DNA of 64,000 nucleotides from Gammaproteobacteria bacterium (GTDB lineage Bacteria > Pseudomonadota > Gammaproteobacteria > Burkholderiales > Burkholderiaceae_C). How positions within the stretch are numbered: position 1 is the stretch's first letter; each line of letters starts with the position of its first letter. A program made the position numbers and the translations under genes. The notes under the pieces were generated by a model. That model searched no databases and was not told the origin of the DNA. It saw only the letters and a program-made list of their open reading frames with translations. The stretch covers positions 124,001 through 188,000 of the forward strand of contig JAHJWB010000003.1 in assembly GCA_018828125.1 (NCBI GenBank). Direction: 5' to 3'. This document shows, piece by piece, positions 1 through 9,066 of this stretch.

Positions 1-1
1 C

Positions 2-466
2 GCTGAAGAGTCTGATCTCGCGTTTTTGCGCTCGCTGTATCGCACCGTGCGCGACCCGGAGTTGGCGCTGACGCCGTGGTCCGAGGCTCAGCGCCAGGCC
101 TTCTCTGATTCGCAATTTGCGCTGCAAGATCGCCACTACCGCGCACATTACCCTGGCGCACTGTTTCTTGTGATTGAACACCAAGGCGTCCCCGTAGGGC
201 GCTTGTATCTGGGTACCGCACCTGGCCCATTGCGCCTGATGGATCTGGCTTTCATGCCTGTGTGGCGGGGACGGGGTTGGGGCACGGCATTGGTGCGCGC
301 TGTAGTCGGACGTGCTGACCGCGAAGCTCGCGACACGTTGTTGTTCGTGGAATCCAACAACCCGGCATACCGGCTTTATGAACGCGAGGGCTTTATCGAC
401 GAAGGTGTCGAGGGCGTCTACAGGCGTATGCGACGGCGGCCCTCACCGGTCAAGTCTGCCGATTGA
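2..466 (+). CDS. GNAT family N-acetyltransferase (5' truncated by window edge)
   Basis: Acyl-CoA-dependent N-acetyltransferase; substrate unknown. The reading frame is open to the first base of the window, and the residues before the first internal start (TTG at 26) read like family sequence (DLAFLRSLYRTVRDPELALT), so the true start lies upstream. The acetyl-CoA-binding signature is visible around 'MPVWRGRGWGTALV' (motif A, R-G-x-G-x-G/A), and the C-terminal 'NPAYRLYEREGF' is the usual GNAT motif B. The 3' end overlaps the convergent DUF6916 gene by 17 bases. Sitting beside tail-collar genes suggests it may act on a product of that locus, but that is inference. Confidence 0.85.
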   Translation, partial: AEESDLAFLRSLYRTVRDPELALTPWSEAQRQAFSDSQFALQDRHYRAHYPGALFLVIEHQGVPVGRLYLGTAPGPLRLMDLAFMPVWRGRGWGTALVRAVVGRADREARDTLLFVESNNPAYRLYEREGFIDEGVEGVYRRMRRRPSPVKSAD

Positions 467-845
467 AGACGGCCTCGAACTCTTGACCTAGCGCATCGTT
501 GGGGCTGACAAAGATGGCGTGTGTTCCCAAGGTCGGGTGCGTGACGTCCCAGGTCCCCTGGGCCAATGAGTGAGGTGAAGAGGGGGCGAAGAGCAGACGG
601 AAATTCCGGTCTGCATCTGTTGTTTCTTGTAGCGCCGTTGCATGTTGCAGGACTGCACGGGCCTGCACGCCGTTCATGCTGAAACCGAAAGCGTCTCCCT
701 CCAAAGGCACAAAGTGTTGCCGCAACAACGAGCCCCCAGATAGGGGTGCAGATGCAGGGTGGAATGCGGCATGAACAAGTCCTGTCGAAGCGGCAGCGGG
801 TGCGATACCCGCAGCTTTGAGAAGAGAGCGTCTTTGGTGGTTCAT
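450..845 (-). CDS. DUF6916-like protein with Tat-type signal
   Basis: A 131-residue protein of unknown function. I chose the ATG at 845 over a TTG two codons upstream because it gives MNHQRRSLLKAAG, a twin-arginine-like signal (R-R-S-L-L-K) followed by an Ala-rich hydrophobic stretch. The mature part has 'FVPLEGDAFGF' and ends 'FEAVFNRQ', features I recall for the small DUF6916 family found beside tail-collar proteins. It is divergent from the tail-collar trio and overlaps the GNAT gene tail to tail. Family assignment is from recall; export by Tat is inferred from the N-terminus. Confidence 0.65.
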   Translation of the reverse strand: MNHQRRSLLKAAGIAPAAASTGLVHAAFHPASAPLSGGSLLRQHFVPLEGDAFGFSMNGVQARAVLQHATALQETTDADRNFRLLFAPSSPHSLAQGTWDVTHPTLGTHAIFVSPNDALGQEFEAVFNRQT

Positions 846-1094
846 CGTCAAACTGAATCAGAAGTTCCGGCCCCAGTCGTAGGTCGATAGGGGCTTGGAA
901 GTTTGGGCGGAGCGATCTTGCCTCAGATTTTGCTGCAACGCCATATTTGTCTTGCGCCGATTTCCGGCAGCCCCTATATTTGCCTCCGTTTTTGGGAGAA
1001 AGGCTGCTCAGCTTGGCTTTACGCCTTCAGCACCGCCTCCTCCCGTCTGATCAAACCCCCCAATACTCGCGGGCCGTATGGCCTGCAGCGCGTC

Positions 1095-1598
1095 ATGGCA
1101 CAACCTTATGTGGGCGAGATTCGTATGTTCGCCGGAAATTTTGCCCCTGCGGGATGGGCCCTGTGCGATGGGCGATTGCTGCCGATCTCCGAAAACGAGA
1201 CGATCTTCCAATTGATAGGCACTACTTATGGTGGCGACGGGCAGTCCACCCTCGCATTGCCAGACCTGCGCGGTCGGATCCCCATTCATCAAGGCAACGG
1301 TTTCATTCTTGCGGAAACCGGCGGTGCTGAAGAGATCACGCTGACGGTGAACCAGATTCCGAATCACAACCACACACTGATGGCCTCTGCGGGCACGGGT
1401 TATGTGGCGTCTCCTGTCGGGGCATTGCCCGCCCGCCATCGCGACTACAAGGCCTTTGTCAACGCCGCTGCCTCGCAGAACATGCACGTGGCGACGCTGC
1501 CGCCGGTTGGAGGCAGCCAGCCGCATGAGAACCGACCTCCATTTCTCTGCGTGAACTTCATCATCTCGCTCTTCGGCATTTTTCCGTCCCCGACCTGA
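1095..1598 (+). CDS. Tail-collar domain protein 1 (microcystin-dependent protein-like)
   Basis: A 167-residue protein of the phage tail collar / MdpB-like family. Family hallmarks are 'GEIRMFAGNFAPAGWALCDG' near the N-terminus, 'LIGTTYGGDGQSTLALPDLRGR' in the middle, 'IPNHNHTL', and the C-terminal 'PPFLCVNFIISLFGIFPS'. The frame stays open upstream to 903, but the conserved part starts at MAQPYVGEIRMF, so I use the ATG at 1095; no strong Shine-Dalgarno is visible. It is the first of three adjacent paralogues that read toward the giant secreted protein. Known members occur both on phage tails and as stand-alone bacterial genes; the role here is not known. Confidence 0.85.
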   Translation: MAQPYVGEIRMFAGNFAPAGWALCDGRLLPISENETIFQLIGTTYGGDGQSTLALPDLRGRIPIHQGNGFILAETGGAEEITLTVNQIPNHNHTLMASAGTGYVASPVGALPARHRDYKAFVNAAASQNMHVATLPPVGGSQPHENRPPFLCVNFIISLFGIFPSPT

Positions 1599-1602
1599 CG
1601 CC

Positions 1603-2097
1603 ATGGCAGAACCTTTTCTCTCCGAGATCCGTATCGTCTCGTTTGGCTTCCCGCCCAAGGGATGGGCTTTTTGCAACGGGCAGCTTTTGCCCATTAATCA
1701 GAACCAGGCGCTGTTTTCCCTGTTGGGTACCACCTTTGGCGGCGACGGGCGTGTCAATTTTGCGCTGCCGGATTTCCGTGCACGCATGCCCCTCCATGTC
1801 GGGGGATCGCATGCGCTGGGAGAGCGCGGCGGAGAGCAGGCGCATACCTTGTCCGTGAGTGAGTTACCGATGCACACCCATGTCCCGCTTGCGACTTCTG
1901 CGGTGGGCCGCGCTACAGGCCCGACAGGCAACGTGTTTGCTGCATCACGCGGCAGTTACGCCGCTTCGGCAACTGCGGCCACCCGAGCGGACACTATTAC
2001 GTCCATTGGTGGTTCGCAGGCACATCTCAATTTGCCCCCCTTTCTCACGCTGAGCTTTGTGATTGCGCTGCAAGGCATATTTCCTTCGCCTACCTGA
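1603..2097 (+). CDS. Tail-collar domain protein 2
   Basis: A 164-residue paralogue of the preceding gene, starting 4 bases after its stop codon, so the two are almost certainly co-transcribed and probably translationally coupled. It has the same module order: 'EIRIVSFGFPPKGWAFCNG', 'LLGTTFGGDGRVNFALPDFRAR', 'LPMHTHVP', and 'LPPFLTLSFVIALQGIFPS' at the end. The central part between the histidine motif and the C-terminus is the divergent region, as in its neighbours. No signal peptide is visible. Function is unknown beyond the family. Confidence 0.85.
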   Translation: MAEPFLSEIRIVSFGFPPKGWAFCNGQLLPINQNQALFSLLGTTFGGDGRVNFALPDFRARMPLHVGGSHALGERGGEQAHTLSVSELPMHTHVPLATSAVGRATGPTGNVFAASRGSYAASATAATRADTITSIGGSQAHLNLPPFLTLSFVIALQGIFPSPT

Positions 2098-2123
2098 TCG
2101 TTCCAGACGAAAGAACACGCTCC

Positions 2124-2642
2124 ATGGCCGACCCCTTTGTTGCAGAAATCCGCATCGTCCCGTTCAATTTCCCACCCCGCGGATGGGCTTGGTGCGACGG
2201 GCAACTGCTCCCCCTTTCACAAAACACCGCGCTGTTTTCCCTCCTGGGTACGACCTATGGCGGAAACGGCTCCAGTAACTTTGCATTGCCCGATCTGCAA
2301 GGGCGAGCTCCCATGATGCCGGGTCAGGGTCCTGGCCTGTCTTTGTACGACCTCGGCCAATCTGGCGGAGCGGAAACCGTAAGCCTGCAGGCTTCGGAGA
2401 TCCCGTCCCATACCCATATGTTGCGCGGCGGTGATGTGGCGGGACCAGCGGTGGCTGACCCTTCTGGCGCCAGTTTGGGGCCGTCGCCCGCGCGGGCATA
2501 TGCCAACGCCGCGCCGAGCGAACCCATGGGCGTCGATGCTGTCAGCGTGACTGGCAACGGCCAGCCTCACAACAACATGCCTCCCTATTTGACCGCGTAT
2601 TTCATCATTGCCCTGCAAGGCGTTTTCCCGCCGCGGTCTTGA
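2124..2642 (+). CDS. Tail-collar domain protein 3
   Basis: A 172-residue third member of the tandem set. Conserved pieces: 'EIRIVPFNFPPRGWAWCDG', 'LLGTTYGGNGSSNFALPDLQGR', 'IPSHTHML', 'MPPYLTAYFIIALQGVFPP'. The start is 26 bases after gene 2. Its TGA (2640-2642) lies 6 bases before the GTG proposed for the giant repeat protein, so all four genes form one probable operon. Three collar paralogues together, without capsid, portal, terminase or other tail genes, argues against a prophage. Confidence 0.85.
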   Translation: MADPFVAEIRIVPFNFPPRGWAWCDGQLLPLSQNTALFSLLGTTYGGNGSSNFALPDLQGRAPMMPGQGPGLSLYDLGQSGGAETVSLQASEIPSHTHMLRGGDVAGPAVADPSGASLGPSPARAYANAAPSEPMGVDAVSVTGNGQPHNNMPPYLTAYFIIALQGVFPPRS

Positions 2643-2648
2643 GGTGGC

Positions 2649-5600
2649 GTGCCGCGTTCCCAGTTTTTGACCGCCATTTCTTCGATCCGTCTTGTCGTGA
2701 CTTCCCCCATGCGTTGTACCGTTTTAGCTTTGGCGCTTGTTGCAGGCGCAATGCCATCTTGGTCGCAGACCAAGCCTGTCGTGCAGCGTGAGTTCGCAGG
2801 GCGCGAAAACCGCTTTGTCGCCATGCCCGCCAGTGACGCGTCGGCTCAGTTTCGCGCGGCGGCGGGTGGGCGCCAAATTGCTTTTGATTCCTCGGGTGTC
2901 GTCTTGCAGTCGCGGCGCGCGCAGGAAACAGCGGCCAAGGCCCGTTCCCTTGGCGCGAAGACAGCCCCGGATGGTGGCCTGCGCTACAGCTTCGAAGGCG
3001 CGGCCGGGGTCACGCCACAAGGGGTACAGGCTTCGCCCACGGTCTACCACTGGCTGGTGGGAGACCAAACACAATGGCAGACAGGGCTCAAGAGCTATGG
3101 CTCGGTGGTGTATCGCAGTGTGTGGCCTGGTGTGGACGCCGTCTTTTCAGGGGACGCAGGGGGCTTCAAATACCAGTTCGAACTAGTGCCAGGTGCGGAC
3201 CCACAGCGCGTGGTGTGGCGCGTGGACGGGGCCGATGAAGTGAGCCTACAGGACGATGGCTCGTTGCATTGGCGTGTGGGCGACGAGGTCCTGGTGGATG
3301 CCGCTCCGGTGGTGTTTCAGACAGACGGCTCGCGTCGCATGGCGGTGGCTGCGCGCTACCGGGTGGAGCAGGCTGGCGAGCGTAGCTGGCGCATCGGTTT
3401 TGTCTTGGCCGCCCACGATGTGAACAAGCCTTTGATCATCGACCCCGCCTGGACCGGGTATTCGGGGCTGGTGGGCGGCAATGCCGATGACCAGGTGTTT
3501 TCGGTGGCCCGCGATGTGGATGGCAACACCTTTGCCTGCGGTGCTACGCAGTCGCTGAATCTGCCAACCACTGGCGGCGTCGGAGGCCGCGGTGGTGACG
3601 ACGCCTTTGTGGTGAAGTTCGACCCCAAGGGCGAGGCCCAGTTTGTAACGTACGTGGGTGGCAGTGCAAACGATGCTTGTCACGGACTGGCATTGGATGC
3701 TGGCGGCAGCATCTATCTGGCGGGTGCCACGCATTCCACCAATTTCCCCACCGCAGGCACTGATGCCAACAACCGCCTGCGCCGCACCAAAACCCTGGAT
3801 GACCGTGACGCATTTGTGATGCAGCTTGGCAGCAATGGCGCGTCTGTGTCCTATTCAGGATTCATTGGCGGCGCTGAAGACGATCAGGCCAATGCCATTG
3901 TCGTGGACGCGCTGGGCCGTGCTTACGTGACGGGGTTCTCGGTCTGCACCACCACTGCTGCGGCAGGCTGCACCACAGCGGCCCCCGCGTTTCCAGCGTT
4001 TGGCGGCCCGAACCTGGCGCATGGCGGCGACCAGTTGGGCACCGGCGGCATGGACGCGTTTGTTGCGCGGGTTGCGGCCGGCGGAGGCGGGCTGGACTAT
4101 GCCGGTTTTGTTGGCGGGAATGGCGGGGATGAGATGGGTAACGCCCTGGCGCTCTTGCCCGATGGCCGGGTGGCCGTGGCCGGTGCCACCGATTCCACGG
4201 CGGCTCTGCCCAGCCTGACTGGTCCGCGCACGACACTCGCCTCCCGGTCGCTGGACGCCGTCGACGCATTTGTGGCATTTGTCGCTGCAGACGGCAGCAG
4301 TGCGCAGATGCAGATCCTGACGGGATCGTTGCCGCAAAACGGCGATGTGGGCATGGACCGAGCGCTCGCCGTGATGGTGGATACCGAGGGTGTTGTCATC
4401 GTGGCGGGCGAAACCAATGCCCCCAATTTCCCCGCGAACGACGCCGGGTCCCGGTTCATTGCCGGGGGGGCGCAGAACAACGGTAGCGGCAACATGGATG
4501 GATTTATCGTCCGTTTGCACCCCACCACGCCGTTTGCGACCTATCTGGGTGGCTCTGGCTATGACTATGTTGCGGCACTTGCGGACGACGGCGAAGCCAT
4601 TTATGCCACAGGTGCCACCAGCGTGGGCACAGGGTTCCCTGTGGTGGCCCAGAGCGGCATCACTACCACGCGCCCCGGCCAGCAAGACGGATTCTTGACC
4701 AAGATTGCGCGCTCGACTCCCGGATCCTTGGTGTATTCCGGTTTTCTGGGCACGAGCGGGGCAGATGCCATGCATGCCCTATCTGCCACGCTGGTGGACA
4801 CCGACACGATCCTGTCGGTGGGCGGGGTGACCACCTCCGGCGCAGGGGGGCTGACAAACCCCACCACAGAGGCTTCTGCCAGTGTGGCTGCCGCCAACGG
4901 GTTGGTGTTGCGCATTGATCCGTTTGGCCCGCCTCACCGGATAGATGTGGTGGCAGGTGCGTCCCAGTCCACGCCCATTGGCCAAGCGTTTGCCGTGCCG
5001 TTGCAGGTGCAGGTATTTGACGTGGATTCCCGCGCGCTGTCCAACGTGGTGGTGAACTTCACAGTGCCCGGAACTGGTGCGTCAGCGGCGCTCGACTCTG
5101 GCGGCACCGCCACCACCAATGCGACTGGCATTGCCACCCTCAACGCAACCGCCAACATGCTGGCGGGCCCCTACAACGTCACGGCCACGGCCGGTGCTGT
5201 GCAGACGACACTGGCGCTGACCAATGCAAAGGGTCTCCAGGCAACGCTGACGGCCCTCGCCAGCCCCTCCAATGTGGTCTACAACGGTACGTCCACCTTG
5301 TCGGTGTCAGGTGGCACGGGCACGGGGTCGGTGAGCTATGCCGTTACCGCGGGTGCTGCCAATTGTTCGGTGACGGGCTCTACCGTCACCGCGACGGGTG
5401 TGGGCGGTTGCACCATCACCGCCACCAAGGCCACGGACGCCAACTACCTGGAAGCCACAGCCACGGTGGACATCACCGTGACAAAGGCCAACCAGTCATC
5501 CCTGACGGCGTCGGCCGCGCCTGCGACGATTGCACTCCACGACACCTCGACCCTGGGAGCGGCAGGCGGGTCCGGTTCGGGAGGGGTGACCTTTGCTGTA

Positions 5601-7331
5601 ACGGCAGGGGCGGGCGTTTGCTCGGTAGCAGGCAGCGTGTTGACCGGTATTGATGTGGGCTCTTGCACCGTGACGGCCACCCGCGCCGCCGATGCTTTCT
5701 ATAACGAGGTGACAGGCCAGGTGGTGGTCACTGTGACGCGCGCTTTGCAAACTGCCTGGGCCGTCAGTGCCACGCCTTCAGCCAGCACGACCGTGAACGG
5801 TTCTGTGACGCTGGTCACATCTGGTGGTACCGGAACGGGGGCTGTCAGCCTTGCTGTTACTGCGGGTGGTGCTTCTTGTAGCCTCGCGGGCAATGTGCTG
5901 ACTGGAGTGACCCCGGGCACTTGCACCGTCACGGCCACCAAACAAGGCGACGCGCAGTACGAGCCCGCCGCTGCAACGGTCGATGTGCAGATCGACCAAG
6001 CCGCACAGGCTGGTTTCAGCGCTACAGCGACGCCTCCCACCATTGTTTACATGGGTTCTGCCACGCTGGCCAGCGCAGGTGGGTCGGGCTCTGGCGCCGT
6101 GAGCTTCGCTGTCACATCGGGCGCGGGCAATTGCCAGGTAACGGGCAACCTGCTCACGGGGGTGGGTGTGGGCTCATGCGTAGTGACGGCCACCAAGGCG
6201 GCAGATGTCAATTACGGTGCAGCCACCGCCACTGTCGGGGTGGTGGTTACCAAAGCACCCCAGCCTGCGCTGGTGGTTTCAGCGACACCCTCCAACCTGG
6301 CGCTCAACGACACAAGCAGCTTGGCAACCACTGGTGGGGCGGGAACGGGTGCAGTCACGTACGCGGTGACCTCGGGTGCTGCTGCGTGTTCGCTGGCAGG
6401 CGCCACGGTCACGGGAGCAGCAATCGGGGTGTGCGAAATCACCGCGACCAAGGCGGGTGACGCGACGTACGAGGCAATGTCCGGCACGGTTTCCATTTCG
6501 GTCGGCAAAGCGCTGCAGACCATCACTTTCGCCGCGCTGGGCAACAAGGTTTTGGGCAACCCGGATTTCACGGTGTCTGCGTCGTCCAGTTCCGGGCTGG
6601 TGGTGGGGTTTTCCACCGAAACGCCCCTGGTGTGCGCTGTGTCCGGCACTACGGTGCGCTTGTTGGGCATAGGCACCTGTCGCGTGATCGCATCCCAAGC
6701 GGGAGATGCGAACTACAACGCAGCGCCGGAAGTACAGCAAACCTTCACGGTGGCACCGCCGCCCACGGCCGGGCCGGGCGTGACGGGTACGACACCTGCA
6801 GGACCTGCAGCGGCAGACATATCGACCCCGGCCTGGGTGTTCGCGGAGCCTGGCACGGGCAAGTTTCAAAACGCGGGCTTCATCCCGCTTACGGGGCATC
6901 CCAAGTCGCCATCGGTGGCTCCACCCAGCGGCGTGTCGTTCCCCATGGGGCTGTTCGACCTGGTGGCGATCAGTGGCGTTCCAGGGTCGTCCTTTACGGT
7001 CAAGCTGACTTATCCCACTGCGCTACCGACGGGGACCCAATACTGGAAGTACGGTGCCACGCCATCCAACCCCGCGCCCCATTGGTATGCGTACCCAGGG
7101 GCTGTGATCTCAGGCAATACGATCACGCTGACGGTAGTGGATGGTCAGCAAGGGGATGACGATTTGCTACCCAATGCTGTGATCCTCGACCCGGGAGGCC
7201 CTGCGTTGCTGGCTGCTGGGCCGGGTGGAGCCACCGCGATCCCGACGCTTTCAGAATGGGGCCGCCTGCTGCTCGTGGTCTTGATGGTGGTGGCGGCTTG
7301 GGCGGTCATTCGCCAGCGTGTCGCCCGCTAG
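2649..7331 (+). CDS. Giant secreted SBBP/Ig-like repeat protein with IPTL-CTERM sorting signal
   Basis: A 1560-residue exported protein. An N-terminal signal peptide is visible whether translation starts at GTG 2649 (GAGG 4 bases upstream) or ATG 2709 (residue 21, a more compact signal ending ..PSWSQ). Residues about 60-260 resemble the N-terminal domain usual before SBBP beta-propeller repeats; about 270-750 hold several SBBP-type repeats (D-x-F-V-x-x-F/L.., 'YVGGS', 'AVDAxGxxYVTG'-like). From residue 863 there are five tandem 85-86 residue Ig-like repeats and a sixth diverged one. The C-terminus (about 1531-1560) is IPTLSEWG, a hydrophobic helix and an Arg-containing tail: the IPTL-CTERM signal processed by exosortase systems. 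Likely surface-anchored; partner and ligand unknown. Confidence 0.88.
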   Translation: MPRSQFLTAISSIRLVVTSPMRCTVLALALVAGAMPSWSQTKPVVQREFAGRENRFVAMPASDASAQFRAAAGGRQIAFDSSGVVLQSRRAQETAAKARSLGAKTAPDGGLRYSFEGAAGVTPQGVQASPTVYHWLVGDQTQWQTGLKSYGSVVYRSVWPGVDAVFSGDAGGFKYQFELVPGADPQRVVWRVDGADEVSLQDDGSLHWRVGDEVLVDAAPVVFQTDGSRRMAVAARYRVEQAGERSWRIGFVLAAHDVNKPLIIDPAWTGYSGLVGGNADDQVFSVARDVDGNTFACGATQSLNLPTTGGVGGRGGDDAFVVKFDPKGEAQFVTYVGGSANDACHGLALDAGGSIYLAGATHSTNFPTAGTDANNRLRRTKTLDDRDAFVMQLGSNGASVSYSGFIGGAEDDQANAIVVDALGRAYVTGFSVCTTTAAAGCTTAAPAFPAFGGPNLAHGGDQLGTGGMDAFVARVAAGGGGLDYAGFVGGNGGDEMGNALALLPDGRVAVAGATDSTAALPSLTGPRTTLASRSLDAVDAFVAFVAADGSSAQMQILTGSLPQNGDVGMDRALAVMVDTEGVVIVAGETNAPNFPANDAGSRFIAGGAQNNGSGNMDGFIVRLHPTTPFATYLGGSGYDYVAALADDGEAIYATGATSVGTGFPVVAQSGITTTRPGQQDGFLTKIARSTPGSLVYSGFLGTSGADAMHALSATLVDTDTILSVGGVTTSGAGGLTNPTTEASASVAAANGLVLRIDPFGPPHRIDVVAGASQSTPIGQAFAVPLQVQVFDVDSRALSNVVVNFTVPGTGASAALDSGGTATTNATGIATLNATANMLAGPYNVTATAGAVQTTLALTNAKGLQATLTALASPSNVVYNGTSTLSVSGGTGTGSVSYAVTAGAANCSVTGSTVTATGVGGCTITATKATDANYLEATATVDITVTKANQSSLTASAAPATIALHDTSTLGAAGGSGSGGVTFAVTAGAGVCSVAGSVLTGIDVGSCTVTATRAADAFYNEVTGQVVVTVTRALQTAWAVSATPSASTTVNGSVTLVTSGGTGTGAVSLAVTAGGASCSLAGNVLTGVTPGTCTVTATKQGDAQYEPAAATVDVQIDQAAQAGFSATATPPTIVYMGSATLASAGGSGSGAVSFAVTSGAGNCQVTGNLLTGVGVGSCVVTATKAADVNYGAATATVGVVVTKAPQPALVVSATPSNLALNDTSSLATTGGAGTGAVTYAVTSGAAACSLAGATVTGAAIGVCEITATKAGDATYEAMSGTVSISVGKALQTITFAALGNKVLGNPDFTVSASSSSGLVVGFSTETPLVCAVSGTTVRLLGIGTCRVIASQAGDANYNAAPEVQQTFTVAPPPTAGPGVTGTTPAGPAAADISTPAWVFAEPGTGKFQNAGFIPLTGHPKSPSVAPPSGVSFPMGLFDLVAISGVPGSSFTVKLTYPTALPTGTQYWKYGATPSNPAPHWYAYPGAVISGNTITLTVVDGQQGDDDLLPNAVILDPGGPALLAAGPGGATAIPTLSEWGRLLLVVLMVVAAWAVIRQRVAR
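5235..6512 (+). repeat. Five in-frame ~255-bp Ig-like repeats inside the giant protein gene
   Basis: Repeat starts fall at about 5235, 5490, 5745, 6003 and 6258, followed by a diverged sixth unit from 6513. Period is 85, 85, 86, 85 and 85 residues. Each unit has the pattern 'L/V-x-A-S/T-A-x-P', 'S-G-G-T/S-G-T/S-G', 'F/Y-A-V-T-A/S-G-A', C-S/Q-V/L, and a second Cys in 'G-x-C-x-V/I-T-A-T-K/R'. The two cysteines per unit could form one disulfide in the periplasm or outside the cell. Confidence 0.85.
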
Positions 7332-7440
7332 CGGCCGTCTCGGAAACAGGGTGTGCTGCGGATCGTTCATTAGCCCGTGACCAGGGGTTTGCCTGCTGGG
7401 GGCTAGGTGGGCGCAGGCGGTTGGCATCCTCTGTGGCGGG

Positions 7441-7950
7441 TTAGCGGCGTGGGGGTGATTTTTGCGCACGTTTTGCCGCCAACGCCTGGACCAACGGTAT
7501 GGCCCACAGCACCACCAACGCCAGCCCCGTGGTCAGCACCGCCGTCGCTTCCTGCCCCAGCCCAGCGGCCACGCCAATGGCAGCAGTGAGCCAGATGCCC
7601 GCAGCGGTGGTCAGGCCCTTGACCTGACTTTCCGCGTCGCCTTTCAGGATGGTGCCCGCCCCCAGAAACCCGACTCCCGCGATGATGCCCTGCAGCACGC
7701 GGCTGTTGTCCGCTGGGCTGATGCCCGCTTGCTGGGACACCAGCACAAACAGGGCGGCGCCCATGGCCACCAGCATGTGCGTCCGCACCCCCGCTGCCTT
7801 GCCCGCGTGCTCGCGCTCCCAGCCCAGCAAACCGCCCAGCAACCCCGCCATGCCCAGGCGCACCACGATGCGGGTGGCCTGCGAGACGTCGGGCACGTCT
7901 GAAAACTCTGCGGCGACGGTGGTCGCAATTTGTTGCCACCAGCCGCTCAT
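7441..7950 (-). CDS. MgtC/SapB family inner-membrane protein
   Basis: A 169-residue polytopic membrane protein. The MgtC signature is clear: 'RLGMAGLLGGLLGWERE' (residues about 28-45), 'RTHMLVAMGAALFVL', 'RVLQGIIAGVGFLGAGTI' and 'VKGLTTAAGIWLTAAIGVAAG', giving four or five membrane segments. Known members help survival in low magnesium or acid and modulate ATP synthase or phosphate uptake; many homologues have no tested role. The C-terminus is short and basic, without the soluble ACT-like domain of longer MgtC proteins. It converges on the giant protein gene. The longer overlapping frame on the same strand is a shadow. Confidence 0.9.
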   Translation of the reverse strand: MSGWWQQIATTVAAEFSDVPDVSQATRIVVRLGMAGLLGGLLGWEREHAGKAAGVRTHMLVAMGAALFVLVSQQAGISPADNSRVLQGIIAGVGFLGAGTILKGDAESQVKGLTTAAGIWLTAAIGVAAGLGQEATAVLTTGLALVVLWAIPLVQALAAKRAQKSPPRR

Positions 7951-8398
7951 GGCGCACTCCTACGGTGCATGTCGATGGTGAGCAGAGGCAGGTTTTTAGA
8001 GGGTGGGGGCATAGCGTCCTCAACGTAAGCAGTGGCAGGGGGAGGGGCAGTAAGCACGGGGCTAGGAGATTCGAGGGGCTGAATGCATCGCCCGGTGCTG
8101 CAGAGCGATGCGGTGGGTCAATGTCGCGCACGGCAGAGGCGCTGTCTACCGGTGCGCCGCGCGGGCGAAGGTAGGAGCCTGCCGACGCACAGCTCTACGG
8201 TTCTTGCAGTTTGATACTGCAAATATCTGATCAAATTGGCCTCTAGCGCTTATTGGTAAAGCGCTAGCAGCTATCAATTTGATAATTTGGTGCGCTTTAC
8301 CACCCAGGCGCCGACAAAGAGCGCTGCTGGTTGAACCTGTGAGAGCGGCGTAGAGTCTGAGTCCATTTTGGGAATTGGCACGCCCGCAAGGAGCTTGA
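7951..8398. other. Gene-poor 448-bp interval between divergent genes
   Basis: The only structure I see is one copy of the palindromic repeat at 8231-8285. The rest shows no ORF with plausible codon use or family resemblance. It must hold the promoters of the MgtC-like gene (leftward) and the oxidoreductase gene (rightward), but I could not identify them. Confidence 0.5.
8231..8285 (+). repeat. Family-1 palindromic repeat, copy 1
   Basis: Plus orientation: left arm AAATTGGCC, core CTAGCGCTT-attggt-AAAGCGCTAG, then CAGCTATCAATTTGAT. Outer arms AAATTG/CAATTT are also complementary, so the element can form an extended hairpin. Confidence 0.85.
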
Positions 8399-8989
8399 AT
8401 GGACCCCCAACGCATTGTGCTCATCCAGGGACACCCGGATGCCACCGCCCCGCACCTTTGCAATGCCCTGGCGCAGTCGTACGCCGATGGTGCCACCGCC
8501 GCGGGCCACGAGGTGCGACAAATCGACATTGCGACCATTGACTTCCCCTGGCTGCGCAGCCAGCACGAGTGGGAGCTGGGCCTTTTGCCCGCCGCGCTCA
8601 AACCCGCGCAGGCCGACATTGGCTGGGCGCAACACATCGTGCTGTTTTTTCCGCTGTGGCTGGGCGACATGCCTGCGTTACTCAAGGCTTTTTTGGAGCA
8701 GGTGGCTCGGCCGGGTTTTGCGTTTGCCGCAGATGGCAACAACCCCTTCGGTCACAAAGGGCTTAGCGGACGCAGCGCGCGCGTGGTGGTCACCCTGGGC
8801 ATGCCCGCTCTGGTGTACCGCTGGTACTTCCGCGCGCACAGCGTGAAGTCGCTGGAGCGCAACATCCTGGGCTTTGTGGGCATAGCCCCCGTGCATGAGA
8901 CGCTGGTGGGCAGCGTGGACCAACTGGGCGAAGACGGCGTGGCCAAGTGGAAGCGCCGCATGCAGGCCCTCGGGGCCAAGGCGGGCTGA
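8399..8989 (+). CDS. NAD(P)H-dependent oxidoreductase, flavodoxin-like fold
   Basis: A 196-residue quinone reductase/modulator-of-drug-activity type protein (Flavodoxin_2 family). Evidence: N-terminal beta-strand and loop 'RIVLIQGHPDAT' for flavin phosphate binding, 'FFPLWLGDMPALLKAFLEQV' (the conserved W-x-G-x-P-A-x-L-K segment) and 'GFVGIAPVHETLVGSV' near the C-terminus. Expected activity is two-electron reduction of quinones or similar acceptors in the cytoplasm. ATG at 8399 is preceded by AAGGAG about 10 bases upstream. The gene stands alone; the upstream region carries a palindromic repeat. Confidence 0.88.
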   Translation: MDPQRIVLIQGHPDATAPHLCNALAQSYADGATAAGHEVRQIDIATIDFPWLRSQHEWELGLLPAALKPAQADIGWAQHIVLFFPLWLGDMPALLKAFLEQVARPGFAFAADGNNPFGHKGLSGRSARVVVTLGMPALVYRWYFRAHSVKSLERNILGFVGIAPVHETLVGSVDQLGEDGVAKWKRRMQALGAKAG

Positions 8990-9066
8990 GCGCCAGGCTC
9001 CGGCAAGCGCGCCTTGTCCTTGTGAGCGGCCACCGCGGCCGCATCACCCCACCGTGCCTCTAGCGG

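Noticed and set aside
1095..2642. Prophage or tailocin suggested by tail-collar domains
   Set aside because: No sheath, tube, baseplate, lysis, capsid or integrase genes in the neighbourhood; stand-alone collar genes are common in bacteria.
7403..8131. 242-residue minus-strand frame over the MgtC-like gene
   Set aside because: Overlaps the MgtC gene in another frame; the MgtC frame has the family motifs.
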